A DNA stretch of 64,000 nt from Rhizobium lentis (GCF_017352135.1 NZ_CP071454.1:2629001-2693000); one strand, 5' to 3'; positions 11,680 through 21,065 are shown, counted from the stretch's first letter. Numbers and translations are program-made. Notes: generated from the sequence alone by a model not told the origin.

Positions 11680-13053
11680 TCAGTACTGATAGTCCTCGAA
11701 GACCGGTTCGACGGAGGCCCGCCAGCGGCCGTGATAGAGCGAAAGCAGATCCTCGGCGAGCGTCGCCTTCTTGGCCAGCACCTCGTCGAGCGGTGCCAGG
11801 AAGATACTCTCGTCCTGGCCTTCCCCGTTGAGCTTGCCGCGCGCTTTGAGGCCGGCCTTCGAAATGCCTATCACCTCGCGCGCCACTTCGAGAAGCGGGC
11901 GTCCGCGAAACTGCGCCTTCAGGCCTTCGGCCGGAACGGCATTGCGCAAGGCGCTGACTTCGGCAAAGCTCCAATCCTTCGTCAGCGCGTCGGCGGCCTC
12001 GAGTGCCGCGTCTTCGTAGAGCAAGCCGACCCAGAAGGCCGGCAAGGCACAGATGCGCCGCCACGGGCCGCCATCGGCGCCGCGCATTTCGAGGAAACGT
12101 TTCAGCCGGACATCGGGGAAGAGCGTCGAGAGATGGTTCGTCCAGTCGCCCATCGTCGGCGAGGGATCGGCGACTTCGCCCTTCAATGCGCCGTTCATGA
12201 ACTGGCGGAAGGTCACATGCGTGCAATCGTGGTAGCGGCCGTCGCGGACGATGAAATACATCGGCACGTCGAGCGCCCATTCGGTATAGTCATTGAAGCC
12301 GAAATCGTCGCGGAAGGTGAAATCGAGCAGTCCGGAGCGCCGGTTGTCGGTATCGCGCCAGATATCGCCGCGCCAGGAAAGCAGCCCGTTCGGCTTACCC
12401 TCGGTGAAGGGCGAGGAGGCAAACAGCGCCGTCGCCAGCGATTGCAGCTTCATCGAGACGCGCATCTTCTGGCGCATGTCGGCTTCGGAGGAGAAATCGA
12501 GATTCACCTGGATCGTACAGGTGCGGTACATCATGTCGAGACCCTTGGTGCCGACTTTCGGCATATAGCGGGTCATGATCTCGTAGCGGGATTTCGGCAT
12601 ATGCGGGGTTTCCGCATAAGTCCATTTCGGACTGCCGCCGATGCCGAGGAAGCGAATGCCCATCGGTTCGGCGATTTCACGCAGCGTCGCGAGATGCTGG
12701 TTCGACTCCTTGCAGGTCTGATGGATCGTCTCCAGCGGCGCGCCGGAGAGTTCGAACTGACCGCCGGGCTCGATCGAAATCGCGCCCATGCCATTTTGCT
12801 CTGCAAGGCCGATGATGTTGTCGCCGTCCATGATCGGCTCCCAACCGCATTTCTTCTGCAGGCCGGAAAGCAGGGCCGAGATGCTGGCCTCGCCGAAATA
12901 GGGAACCGGGCTGTTGTCGGTGCGGAAGAAAGCGAACTTCTCGTGTTCGGTGCCGATCCGGAACCCCTCGCGCGGCTTGTTGCCCGCAGCGATATAATCG
13001 GTCAATTCCTGCACCGAAGAGAGCGGCGTCTGGTCGGTAGTGTCGCGGGCCAT
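11680..13053 (-). CDS. gshA: Glutamate-cysteine ligase, plant-type
   Basis: Catalyses ATP-dependent joining of L-Glu and L-Cys, the first step of glutathione synthesis. The 457-residue protein belongs to the GCS2 class shared by plants and alphaproteobacteria, not the E. coli GshA class. Recognisable pieces are FRIGTEHEKFAFF near 35, GAISIEPGGQFELSGAP near 95, and TCTIQVNLDFSSEADMRQKM near 160. The start MARDTTDQTPLSS at 13053 fits relatives; the frame continues to 13122 without support. The upstream AGGT is a weak ribosome site. rsmE lies upstream on the same strand with 144 bp between. Confidence 0.95.
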   Translation of the reverse strand: MARDTTDQTPLSSVQELTDYIAAGNKPREGFRIGTEHEKFAFFRTDNSPVPYFGEASISALLSGLQKKCGWEPIMDGDNIIGLAEQNGMGAISIEPGGQFELSGAPLETIHQTCKESNQHLATLREIAEPMGIRFLGIGGSPKWTYAETPHMPKSRYEIMTRYMPKVGTKGLDMMYRTCTIQVNLDFSSEADMRQKMRVSMKLQSLATALFASSPFTEGKPNGLLSWRGDIWRDTDNRRSGLLDFTFRDDFGFNDYTEWALDVPMYFIVRDGRYHDCTHVTFRQFMNGALKGEVADPSPTMGDWTNHLSTLFPDVRLKRFLEMRGADGGPWRRICALPAFWVGLLYEDAALEAADALTKDWSFAEVSALRNAVPAEGLKAQFRGRPLLEVAREVIGISKAGLKARGKLNGEGQDESIFLAPLDEVLAKKATLAEDLLSLYHGRWRASVEPVFEDYQY

Positions 13054-13197
13054 GCGGGTACCTGTATTCAAAAAGGCGCCCAGGGGGCCGGGCAATTGGA
13101 AGGTGATTAGGACCCAAGCCACGTCTGTTGCAAGTGAAATTCTTTCAACGAGGCATCAAAAAAATAGCTGCGATTTCCGTGTCCACCCGTTTTGCTG

Positions 13198-13935
13198 TCA
13201 GTTCCAGTCGCCGATCGCCGCCTGGACCACAGCCAGCGCCGCCACGGCTGCCGTGTCGGCCCTGAGGATGCGCGGTCCGAGCGGGATGGCGGTGACGAAA
13301 TCGAGGCTTCGAAGCCGTGCGCGCTCCTCTTCCGAAAAGCCGCCTTCCGGCCCGACCAGCAAGGCGAGATGCCTTTCCGTGATCGTCGACAGCACCGGCA
13401 GCGGATTCTGCCCGGCATCACCCTCGTCGCAATAGATGATGCGGCGCTCGTGCGGCCAGCGGTCGAGCAGATCGAGGAGCCGCACTGGTTCGGCCACGTC
13501 GGGAATGCCGAGAATACCGCATTGCTCCGCTGCCTCGACGACATTGGCACGAAGCTTGTCGAGATTGGTGATCCTGCCCTGAACGTGCTGGGTCATCACA
13601 GGCTGCAGCAGGCCGGCTCCCATTTCGACCGCTTTCTGCACCAGATAATCCATGCGGCCGACCTTGAGCGGCGCAAAGAGATAGTGCAGGTCGGTGGGTG
13701 CCGGCTGCGGCCGCGTCTGTTCGATCGCCGAAAGCTGGATGCGTTTGCGGGTGGGGAAGGAGACGGTTGCCCTCCACTCGCCGTCACGGCCGTTGAAGAC
13801 GAGGATCTCCGCCCCGTCCTCCATTCTCAGCACATTGGCGAGATAGTTGAACTGGTCGGCACTCGCCTCGAGGACGGTACCGCCCGAAAGCGGGGCATCG
13901 ACGAAAAGCCGTTGCATGCGAAAATTGGCGCGCAT
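13198..13935 (-). CDS. rsmE: 16S rRNA (uracil1498-N3)-methyltransferase RsmE
   Basis: SPOUT-class methyltransferase that methylates N3 of U1498 in 16S rRNA. The protein is 245 residues. It begins [16 protein letters not shown] with a PUA-like N-terminal domain, then the SPOUT core with the trefoil-knot sequences [13 protein letters not shown] and the late [18 protein letters not shown]. Both knot segments are conserved. It is the first gene of a possible rsmE-gshA transcript reading leftward, although the 144 bp gap weakens this. A RIME-like repeat begins about 18 bases upstream of its start. Confidence 0.95.
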   Translation of the reverse strand: MRANFRMQRLFVDAPLSGGTVLEASADQFNYLANVLRMEDGAEILVFNGRDGEWRATVSFPTRKRIQLSAIEQTRPQPAPTDLHYLFAPLKVGRMDYLVQKAVEMGAGLLQPVMTQHVQGRITNLDKLRANVVEAAEQCGILGIPDVAEPVRLLDLLDRWPHERRIIYCDEGDAGQNPLPVLSTITERHLALLVGPEGGFSEEERARLRSLDFVTAIPLGPRILRADTAAVAALAVVQAAIGDWN

Positions 13936-13952
13936 TCGAAAAATCCGGGGCC

Positions 13953-14078
13953 TTAAAACATGTCTCGCAAAGTGTGCAGCCGTTTGCCAGGCAAAGCGTG
14001 AAACGCTTTTGCCGAGACATGCTAGAAAATAAAGACCTAAAGCGCGGCACGCCGATCTGAAGGAGCGACGCGCTTTAG
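13953..14078. repeat. RIME-like two-palindrome intergenic element
   Basis: Two consecutive palindromes fill the space between rsmE and pit. The first pairs CATGTCTCG (13959-13967) with CGAGACATG (14013-14021). The second pairs TAAAGCGCG (14038-14046) with CGCGCTTTA (14069-14077). The size and double-palindrome layout match the RIME1 type of Rhizobium intergenic mosaic element as I remember it. The second arm contains the stop codon of pit. Identification as RIME1 is from memory and not from a search. Confidence 0.65.
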
Positions 14079-15571
14079 ACGAAGAGCGCGAACATAACCC
14101 AATAAATCAGCGCCGCAAGCGCTCCCGAAATGGGGACGGTGACGATCCAGGCGGCGACGATCGTCATGAAATGCGAGCGGCGCACGAGATAACGCCGCCG
14201 TCTCTCATGGATATTGGGCTCCTCCGGCTCGTCGACATCGAAGCTGTCGGCCTTGCGCCTGATATAGGCGATGCGGCGCTTCGAATGGCGCGTGTACCAT
14301 TCGCGGAAGAATCCGACGCCGAAGACGGAACCGACGGCGATATGCGTCGTGCTGACCGGCAGGCCGAGCCAGGAGGCGACGATGACGGTGAAGGCGGTCG
14401 ACAGCGCCACGCAATAAGCCCGCATCGGATTGAGCTTGGTGATCTCCTCGCCGACGAGGCGGATGAGCCGCGGCCCGAAAAGCAGCAGCCCGACGGAGAT
14501 GCCGAAAGCGCCGATCAGCATCACCCAGAGCGGCGGATGCCCGATGGCGTCGCCGCCGGTGCCGACCGAATGGACGATCGCCGAAAGCGGCCCGATCGCG
14601 TTCGAAACGTCGTTTGCGCCATGCGCGAAGGAAAGCAGCGCCGCGGAGCCGATGAGCGGCAGCCGGAACAGCGTCCGCAGCGAGCCGTTGCGGTTTTCGA
14701 GACCCCGTGCCTGGGCGAGCACCAGCGGCCGCGCGGCAAGCCAGCTCACCAGCCCGATGCCGATCCCGATGAGGGTGATGGTGTAAGATGGAAATTTGTC
14801 CCGGGGCGACAGCTGCAGCACCATATAGGCCATGAAGGCGCCAGCCATGACCGCAACCAGCACCGGTACCCAGCGCCGGGCGGCCTCGACTTTGTCGTCG
14901 CGATAGATGATGAGCGTCTTGACGAGGTATAGCAGCCCGGCGGCGATCAGCCCGCCGATCAGCGGCGAGGTAATCCAGCTCGAGGTGATCTCCAGCATGA
15001 CCCGCCAGTTCACCGGCGCCGGTCCGACCGCACCGATGCCGGCGCCGATCACCGCGCCGACGATCGTGTGGGTCGTGGACACCGGCGCGTTCATCCATGT
15101 CGCAAGATTGATCCAGAGGGCGGCCGCCGTCAGCGCCGCCATCATGATCCAGCCAAGAATTGCCGGCGGCACCTGGACGGCGTCGACGATATCGGAGGAG
15201 ATCGTCTTGACGACCTCGCCGCCGGCGATCGTGGCGCCAAGGATTTCGAAAATCGCAGCGATGACCAGTGCCTGGCCCATCGTCATGGCGCGCGCGCCGA
15301 CGGCCGCGCCCACGTTGTTTGTCACGTCATTGGCGCCGATGTTCATCGCCATGTAGCCGGCTAGTGCCGCCCCCGCCACGACGAGCACCGCTCCCGGCCG
15401 GTCGAAGACGTAGACGCCGGCAAAGAGCATCGCGAGGCCGACGAAAATCAGCCCGAGGCCAGGCGCCACCAGCCGCCGTAAAACATGCTTGGCCGCGTCC
15501 TCGGCATGAGTGAGCTTCTCGAGATCTTTGTCGAGCGTACGTTTCGTCAGGACTGCGGGACGTGGCGGCAT
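14075..15571 (-). CDS. pit: Inorganic phosphate transporter, Pit family
   Basis: Low-affinity phosphate (metal-phosphate/H+) symporter of the inner membrane, 498 residues. The two inverted PHO4 repeats carry the signature [14 protein letters not shown] near 78-91 and [14 protein letters not shown] near 320-333. [14 protein letters not shown] and [14 protein letters not shown] are the second conserved pair. About 10-12 membrane helices are visible. A basic hydrophilic loop of about 45 residues ([19 protein letters not shown]) lies near the C-terminus before the last helix. The stop codon lies inside the flanking palindromic repeat. No PhoU-like partner is adjacent. Confidence 0.95.
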   Translation of the reverse strand: MPPRPAVLTKRTLDKDLEKLTHAEDAAKHVLRRLVAPGLGLIFVGLAMLFAGVYVFDRPGAVLVVAGAALAGYMAMNIGANDVTNNVGAAVGARAMTMGQALVIAAIFEILGATIAGGEVVKTISSDIVDAVQVPPAILGWIMMAALTAAALWINLATWMNAPVSTTHTIVGAVIGAGIGAVGPAPVNWRVMLEITSSWITSPLIGGLIAAGLLYLVKTLIIYRDDKVEAARRWVPVLVAVMAGAFMAYMVLQLSPRDKFPSYTITLIGIGIGLVSWLAARPLVLAQARGLENRNGSLRTLFRLPLIGSAALLSFAHGANDVSNAIGPLSAIVHSVGTGGDAIGHPPLWVMLIGAFGISVGLLLFGPRLIRLVGEEITKLNPMRAYCVALSTAFTVIVASWLGLPVSTTHIAVGSVFGVGFFREWYTRHSKRRIAYIRRKADSFDVDEPEEPNIHERRRRYLVRRSHFMTIVAAWIVTVPISGALAALIYWVMFALFV

Positions 15572-15633
15572 TCTTTATTCCAGGGATGAATCTGCTTCTA
15601 CGCTGCTTTACTAGCAGTGCAAGATGGCGGGAT

Positions 15634-16176
15634 TCATTTCGCTGAAATTCGCTTTGCCACCGGAGTTTGCTTCACCGCCTTGGCCGAAAGCCTGTCGGCC
15701 ATTTTTTGCTTGAAGGCGAGGAAAAGGTGTCGGAGTTCCGGTTCGCGCACGCGGCTTGCCGCCTCGTCAAACGAGACCCACTCGATGGCTCGCTCGCCCT
15801 TTTCCTTGAAGTTCTTCGCCATGTCGGTGACTTCGAGCGCGTAGACCTGCACCTTGCAGATCACCTGCACCCCGTCGCGCAGCACTTTCGGATAGGTGTA
15901 GGCGCCGAGCGTTTCCGTCTCGATCGCCCCGCGGACGCCTGCTTCTTCAAGAGCTTCCTGAGCGGCGACCTCATGGGCGCATTTTCCCTCCATCGGCCAG
16001 CCCTTGGGGATGACCCAGCGACCGGTATCGCGGCTTGTCACCAGGAGAACCTCGACATCACCGCTCTTCTTCTTCACCCGATAGCAGATCGCACCATATT
16101 GTTGTCGCGGCGGACGCCGGAACATCAGCTGCACGTCGGATGCCAATCGGGCGAGGAGAGTCAATTGTCGGGTCAC
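15634..16176 (-). CDS. Nudix hydrolase
   Basis: A 180-residue Nudix-fold pyrophosphohydrolase. The domain starts at about 25 (YGAICYRV), has WVIPKGWPMEGK, and the catalytic helix reads AAQEALEEAGV. In most relatives the core is REAxEEAGV, so the conserved Arg is replaced by Gln while the metal-binding Glu pair is kept. The C-terminal tail is basic (KQKMADRLSAKAVK). The start is GTG at 16176, since no upstream ATG exists in frame. Similar rhizobial proteins are sometimes called diphosphoinositol-polyphosphate phosphohydrolase-like, but the substrate is unknown. Confidence 0.88.
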   Translation of the reverse strand: MTRQLTLLARLASDVQLMFRRPPRQQYGAICYRVKKKSGDVEVLLVTSRDTGRWVIPKGWPMEGKCAHEVAAQEALEEAGVRGAIETETLGAYTYPKVLRDGVQVICKVQVYALEVTDMAKNFKEKGERAIEWVSFDEAASRVREPELRHLFLAFKQKMADRLSAKAVKQTPVAKRISAK

Positions 16177-16335
16177 CTTTACAGTGGTTGTTAGGAATCA
16201 CTCATATACATGTATCACGAAAAGCTTACGCAATCCAAAAGTTGCAGGACGATCGGAAACATAATTAACCGCCGTTCATAGGGAAATCGAACTGGGGCAG
16301 GCTCGTGAAATCCGTCGCGCGCTGTCTCGAATGCG

Positions 16336-16361
16336 TCATATTGCACAGCTGTACAATATGA
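16336..16361. promoter_or_regulatory. 26 bp palindrome upstream of a LysR gene
   Basis: TCATATTG and CAATATGA flank ACAGCTGT, giving a 26-base palindrome with one mismatched pair (C at 16344 against A at 16353). It sits about 69 bp upstream of the LysR gene start and about 160 bp from the divergent Nudix gene. A palindrome this long and this near the start suggests an operator for a dimeric regulator. No promoter hexamers are clear. Confidence 0.6.
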
Positions 16362-16429
16362 CTTCGTCTTGCCTTCTAATCAATGGCGGGATCAATTGTT
16401 CCACGATCATTTTTGCGAATGTGGTAACT

Positions 16430-17308
16430 ATGCGTCTACCGCCTCTCAATGCCGTCCGCGCCTTTGAAGCCGTTTGCCGTCACGGCAGCATCTTGAAGGC
16501 CGCCGAGGAGCTGAATGTCGTACGCGGCGCCGTGCGCCAGCAGATTGATACGTTGGAGAATCACTTCGGCCGCAAGCTCTTTGCGCGCGACGGCCGCCGC
16601 TTGGTTCCGACCTCGCAGGCAAGCGCTTTCGCTGAAGCTTCGGGCGCGGCGTTCGACATCCTGCAGCGTGCCGCTATGGAACTCGAAGGTGTCGGGCCTG
16701 ATCGCATCCGTCTCGGCGTTCCCTCCGCCTTCGCCGTCTGGTGGCTGATGCCGCGCGTCGCGGACATGCAGGAGAGCCTTGGCGATTTGGTGGTCGACAT
16801 CGTACCGATGACCGTGGTCGAGCCGCTGCAGACGCACCCGCAATTGGACGCGGTGATCATGGGCGGCGAATACCGGCCGGGCTTAGGGGTGACCGCCATG
16901 CGATTCATGGAGGATGAATTCGGTCCGGTCGCCACGCCGGCGCTGGTGGCGATGCTGTCGAAGGACCCTGCTGCGATGGGTGGGCTGACGATGCTTGTCA
17001 GTCGCAGCGCGCCGAAGCTCTGGGCCGAATGGTTTGCGGAGAGCGGCACGCTGCCTGTCACTTTCTCCCGCCGCCAGGAGTTCGAGGATCTGCTGTTGGC
17101 GCTCGGCGCTGCTCGCTCCGGGCTTGGCGTCGCGATTGCGCCGCGTGCCTCGATAGAGGACGATCTTGAGCGCGGGCAGTTGGTCGCGCCCTACGGCTTC
17201 ATCTCACGCCCCTTGGGCTACAGCCTTTGCTGCCGCACGCCGGATGCGAAACGGCCGGCCTTCACTGCTTTGTCCAGCTGGCTGCTTCGGCGCGGAGGGC
17301 GGGCTTGA
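16430..17308 (+). CDS. LysR family regulator, GcvA-like
   Basis: A 292-residue LysR-type regulator. The N-terminus MRLPPLNAVRAFEAVCRHGS, then KAAEELNVVRGAVRQQI, is that of the GcvA/AmpR subgroup. The effector domain (RIRLGVPSAFAVWWLMPRVA) follows. The ATG at 16430 is chosen because the 33 residues upstream in frame are not LysR-like; the ribosome site is weak. The next gene, 94 bp downstream on the same strand, is a SAHH-like enzyme and is the likely target or partner. LysR genes are usually divergent from their targets, so the co-directional layout is less typical. Confidence 0.9.
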   Translation: MRLPPLNAVRAFEAVCRHGSILKAAEELNVVRGAVRQQIDTLENHFGRKLFARDGRRLVPTSQASAFAEASGAAFDILQRAAMELEGVGPDRIRLGVPSAFAVWWLMPRVADMQESLGDLVVDIVPMTVVEPLQTHPQLDAVIMGGEYRPGLGVTAMRFMEDEFGPVATPALVAMLSKDPAAMGGLTMLVSRSAPKLWAEWFAESGTLPVTFSRRQEFEDLLLALGAARSGLGVAIAPRASIEDDLERGQLVAPYGFISRPLGYSLCCRTPDAKRPAFTALSSWLLRRGGRA

Positions 17309-17402
17309 AGGGCAGTTTTTCTGCTCTTTCGCCAGAATTACTTCCATAGGCGTCGCGCTGTCGCTCCGATAGACAGGTTCGAACACGAAACGGGGAAGAG
17401 TG

Positions 17403-18560
17403 ATGGAGAAGACTGCAACCCGCATCGATTGGATCGGCAGCAGTTGCCGATTGCTCAAGTCGACAGCCGCCGAATTCGAGCGCACGCGTCCCTTCGAGGG
17501 CATGTCGATCGGCACCGGCATTCATCTGGAACCGAAGACGGTGGCGCTCCTGATGACGCTTCGAGCTGGTGGAGCGCGCCTCGTCTGCACTGGCAATCTC
17601 AACAGCACCCAGCCCTCGACGGTCGAGTTCCTGCGGGCACAGGGCGTCGCCGTCTTCGCGACCCAGACAACCGATCCCGCCGCCCATCACCAGAGCCTCG
17701 AAGCGGTCATTGCCGAAAGGCCGGATCTGCTGCTCGACAATGGCGGCGATCTCTTCGCCATCGCCGCAGAAAAGCCTTACGCCAATCTTCTCGGCGGCAC
17801 CGAGGAGACGACGTCCGGCCGCACGCGCCTGCTGCCGATGCGCGCGCACCTGAACATGCCGATCCTCGTCATCAACGACAGCCCGATCAAGCAGTTCGCC
17901 GAGAACCGGCATGCCGTCGGCCAGAGCCTGTTCGAAAGCTATCTGCGCTTCACCAATCGCTCGACCAACGGCAAACGCGTGACGGTTTTCGGCTACGGCG
18001 CCTGCGGCAAGGGCACGGCCGCCTGTTTTCGCGCCGCCTTTTCGTCAGTCAGCGTCGTCGATATCGATCCGGTGACGACGCTCGAAGCTCATCTCGACGG
18101 CTTCGTGACGCCACTGCGCCAAGAGGCGATCCGTTCGGCCGATATTCTCATCACGGTTACCGGTTTTGCCGGTATCGTCACGGCGGCCGACCTGCCGCTC
18201 CTCAAGGACGGCGCGATTCTGATGAACGGCGGCCACTTCCCGCATGAGATCGACGTCGAAGCCTTCCGCAGCCACGCCGACATCTCCGGCACTGATCGCT
18301 ATAAGGCGGAGCACATCGAAACCTTCCACTTGAAGGACGGTCGTTCCTTTCACGTGCTTGGCGCTGGCCACATGGCCAATCTCGCCGGTCCGCGACCGCT
18401 CGGCAATTCCGCTGAATCGATGGATCTCGGCTTTGCGCTCCAGGCGCGCTGCCTCGAGCGTATCGCCAGGGGCGAGGCCGGTGCTGATTCCTGTGTCGTG
18501 CCGGTGCCCGCCGATATCGATGCGATGGTGGCGAACGCCTATCTCGATCTCTCGCGCTGA
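17403..18560 (+). CDS. S-adenosylhomocysteine hydrolase-like protein
   Basis: A 386-residue protein clearly related to AhcY but about 80 residues shorter and divergent. Family landmarks are GIHLEPKTVALLMTL, NLNSTQPST, LLLDNGGDL, GTEETTSGRTRLL, NDSPIKQFAEN, the NAD-binding GYGACGKGTA, and GGHFPHEIDVEAF. By visual alignment the active-site Lys and the early and middle His are kept. The Asp after the Lys is Glu here, the Cys that follows the NAD-contacting Asn is lost, and the His of the usual GHPSxVM appears as Asn in GNSAESMD. The C-terminal tail that closes over NAD in canonical SAHH is missing. It may act on another thioether nucleoside or have lost activity. GGGGAAGAG supplies the ribosome site for the ATG at 17403. 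Confidence 0.85.
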   Translation: MEKTATRIDWIGSSCRLLKSTAAEFERTRPFEGMSIGTGIHLEPKTVALLMTLRAGGARLVCTGNLNSTQPSTVEFLRAQGVAVFATQTTDPAAHHQSLEAVIAERPDLLLDNGGDLFAIAAEKPYANLLGGTEETTSGRTRLLPMRAHLNMPILVINDSPIKQFAENRHAVGQSLFESYLRFTNRSTNGKRVTVFGYGACGKGTAACFRAAFSSVSVVDIDPVTTLEAHLDGFVTPLRQEAIRSADILITVTGFAGIVTAADLPLLKDGAILMNGGHFPHEIDVEAFRSHADISGTDRYKAEHIETFHLKDGRSFHVLGAGHMANLAGPRPLGNSAESMDLGFALQARCLERIARGEAGADSCVVPVPADIDAMVANAYLDLSR

Positions 18561-18568
18561 ATCTTCCG

Positions 18569-19465
18569 TCAGCGCTCCCAATAGGGGACGGGTCCGTAAA
18601 GCTCCGCGAGATAATCGATGAGCAAACGCACCTTGGCCGGCAGGAACTGTCGGCTGGGATAGACGGCCGAGAGTGTGACATTGTGCGAGCCCTCGTAGGC
18701 GGGCAGCACCTGCACCAGGCGGCCGGCCTTGAGTTCTCCGCCAATATCCCAGGTGGAGCGCAGTGCGATCCCGAGGCCGGCGATGACAGCCTCGCGGATC
18801 ACTTCGCTGGAATTGGTGACCAGCATGCCCTCGGGGCGCAAACTGAGCGGGCCCTCCGGCCCGTTCAGCCGCCAGGTATCGTTGTTGTGCGCCGGCAGGC
18901 AGTGATGCTGCTTCAGGTCGTCGATGGTTCTGGGCTCGCCGTGCGCAGCAAGGTAATCCGGCGAGGCGCAGAGCAGTCGGCGCACCGGCGCCAGCCGGCG
19001 GGCGACGAGGCTTGAATCGGTAAGCTCCGCGATACGAATCGCCAGATCGAAACCACCGCCGACGATGTCGGAGAATTCGTCGGTCAGCACCAGGTTGATC
19101 GTCAGCGCCGGATGCGCCGCCATGAAATCTTTGAGATGCGGCGCGATATGCATGCGCCCGAAGGAGGTCGGCGCCGAGATCTTCAGCGTGCCGTGCATCT
19201 GGGCCGAGCGGCCGGAAATGTAGAATTCCGCCTCCTCCAGCCCGGCGAGAATGCCGAGAACGCGGTCGTAAAAACCCTGGCCGGCTTCCGTCAGTGAGAT
19301 CTGCCGCGTCGTGCGCTGCAGAAGCCGGGTGCCGAGCCGATCCTCCAGCCGCTTGATCCGCTTGGAGACGACCGCCGGAGAAAAGCCGAGCGCCCGGCCG
19401 GCGAGCGACATGCTTCCCGTCGAAACGACCTTGGCAAAGATTTCGAGATCACCCAGATTGGTCAT
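18569..19465 (-). CDS. LysR family regulator divergent from glcDEF
   Basis: A 298-residue LysR regulator of the AaeR/DmlR-like branch, starting MTNLGDLEIFAKVVSTGSMS with the helix-turn-helix continuing VVSKRIKRLEDRLGTRLLQR. The longer frame up to 19639 crosses the intergenic region and is not credible. It is divergent from glcD with 160 bp between starts, and two copies of a TGCTWAGC motif lie in that space. The layout makes regulation of glcDEF likely; E. coli uses a GntR protein (GlcC) for this job, so the regulator type differs. Confidence 0.92.
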   Translation of the reverse strand: MTNLGDLEIFAKVVSTGSMSLAGRALGFSPAVVSKRIKRLEDRLGTRLLQRTTRQISLTEAGQGFYDRVLGILAGLEEAEFYISGRSAQMHGTLKISAPTSFGRMHIAPHLKDFMAAHPALTINLVLTDEFSDIVGGGFDLAIRIAELTDSSLVARRLAPVRRLLCASPDYLAAHGEPRTIDDLKQHHCLPAHNNDTWRLNGPEGPLSLRPEGMLVTNSSEVIREAVIAGLGIALRSTWDIGGELKAGRLVQVLPAYEGSHNVTLSAVYPSRQFLPAKVRLLIDYLAELYGPVPYWER

Positions 19466-19497
19466 AAGCTTTTCGCGGCTTTTTCCCTTTTTGGCAT

Positions 19498-19538
19498 AAG
19501 TGCTTAGCATTTGCGCCACTTTCGGGAAAGTGCTAAGC
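19498..19538. promoter_or_regulatory. Paired operator candidate between LysR gene and glcD
   Basis: AAGTGCTTAGC (19498-19508) and AAGTGCTAAGC (19528-19538) are direct copies spaced 30 bp start to start. Each contains a 7 bp palindrome GCTWAGC. Spacing close to three helical turns and the position between divergent genes fit binding of a LysR tetramer. No binding data are implied. Confidence 0.55.
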
Positions 19539-19625
19539 CGGTTCACCGGCGGCAGAGGGCTGGCGGCCCGTCCCGCTGTCATCTTCCCGCTGCTGTTTCC
19601 CGTCGTCAGGGCCAGGGAGGGCACC

Positions 19626-21065
19626 ATGTCTGACGCCATTGCGTTTCTCAGCCCCCGCGCCGATGTGCTGGCGGGCCGCGCCCGGATCGTTGCCGATCTG
19701 ACCGATCTCCTGCCGCCGGAATGCCTGGTCTACGAGGCCCGCGAGCTCGTGCCGTTCGAAACCGACGCCTTCGTTTCCTACCGCCGCCTGCCGCTCGCCG
19801 TCGCCCTGCCGCGCACCACGGCCGAGGTTTCGGCCGTCATGCGTTATTGCCACCGCTACGGCATTCCGGTCGTGCCGCGCGGCGCCGGTACCTCGCTTTC
19901 CGGCGGCGCCATTCCGCAGGAGGACGCCGTCGTGCTTGGCCTGTCGAAGATGAACGCCATCCTGGACATCGATCTGCCGAACCGCGCCGCCGTGGTTCAG
20001 GCCGGCGTCACCAATCTTAACATTTCCGACTCCGTTTCCGCGGACGGGTTTTTCTACGCGCCCGATCCGAGCTCGCAGCTCGCCTGCACGATCGGCGGCA
20101 ACATCGGCATGAATTCCGGCGGCGCCCACTGCCTGAAATACGGCGTCACCACCAACAATCTGCTCGGCGTCAAAATGGTGCTGGTCGACGGCACGGTGAT
20201 CGAACTTGGCGGCAAGGCGCTGGATGCGGCAGGTTACGACCTGCTCGGCCTCGTCTGCGGCCACGAAGGCCAGCTCGGCATCGTCACCGAGGCGACCGTG
20301 CGGCTGATCGCCAAGCCCGAAGGCGCGCGCCCCGTGCTCTTCGGCTTCGAAGCTTCAGAAGAGGCCGGCGCCTGTGTTGCCGATGTCATCGCCGCCGGCA
20401 TCATCCCCGTTGCGATCGAATTCATGGACAAACCGGCGATCGAGATCTGCGAGGCCTTCGCCCATGCCGGCTATCCCCTCGATGTCGGGGCGCTCCTGAT
20501 CGTCGAGGTCGAGGGTTCGGAAGCGGAGATGGACGCGACGTTGAAGGATATCGTCGCGATCGCCCGCCGGCACGGTGTGAAGACCGTGCGCGAGTGCCAG
20601 TCGGCAACCGAGGCGGCCTTGATCTGGAAGGGCCGCAAATCGGCCTTCGGCGCCACCGGCCGCATCGCCGACTATATCTGCATGGACGGCACCGTGCCGC
20701 TCAGCCAGCTCTCTCATGTGCTGAAGAAGACCGCCGAGATCGTCGACCATTACGGCCTGCGTGTCGCCAATGTCTTCCACGCAGGTGACGGCAACATGCA
20801 CCCGCTGATCCTCTTCAACGCCAACGATCCCGAAGATGCCGCCCGCGCCGAGGCCGCCGGCAACGATATCCTGAAGCTCTGCGTCGACGCCGGAGGCTGC
20901 CTGACCGGCGAACATGGCGTCGGCATCGAAAAGCGCGACTTGATGCGGCACCAATATTCCGAGGCCGATCTCGCCCAGCAGATGGCGGTGCGCGCCGCCT
21001 TCGATCCCGGCTGGATCCTCAACCCGTCGAAGGTCTTCCCGCTCGAAGGGCGCCCGGCCACATGA
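19626..21065 (+). CDS. glcD: Glycolate oxidase subunit GlcD
   Basis: FAD-binding catalytic subunit of glycolate oxidase, which converts glycolate to glyoxylate and feeds electrons to the respiratory chain. The 479-residue protein has the FAD_binding_4 domain with VPRGAGTSLSGGAIP near 80-95 and NIGMNSGGAHCLKYG near 160. The C-terminal oxidase domain carries NVFHAGDGNMHP and LTGEHGVGIEKRD, both hallmark sequences. The ATG at 19626 has AGGGAGG upstream; the frame extends back to 19500 through the operator candidate and is not used. The stop overlaps the glcE start (ATGA). Confidence 0.96.
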   Translation: MSDAIAFLSPRADVLAGRARIVADLTDLLPPECLVYEARELVPFETDAFVSYRRLPLAVALPRTTAEVSAVMRYCHRYGIPVVPRGAGTSLSGGAIPQEDAVVLGLSKMNAILDIDLPNRAAVVQAGVTNLNISDSVSADGFFYAPDPSSQLACTIGGNIGMNSGGAHCLKYGVTTNNLLGVKMVLVDGTVIELGGKALDAAGYDLLGLVCGHEGQLGIVTEATVRLIAKPEGARPVLFGFEASEEAGACVADVIAAGIIPVAIEFMDKPAIEICEAFAHAGYPLDVGALLIVEVEGSEAEMDATLKDIVAIARRHGVKTVRECQSATEAALIWKGRKSAFGATGRIADYICMDGTVPLSQLSHVLKKTAEIVDHYGLRVANVFHAGDGNMHPLILFNANDPEDAARAEAAGNDILKLCVDAGGCLTGEHGVGIEKRDLMRHQYSEADLAQQMAVRAAFDPGWILNPSKVFPLEGRPAT

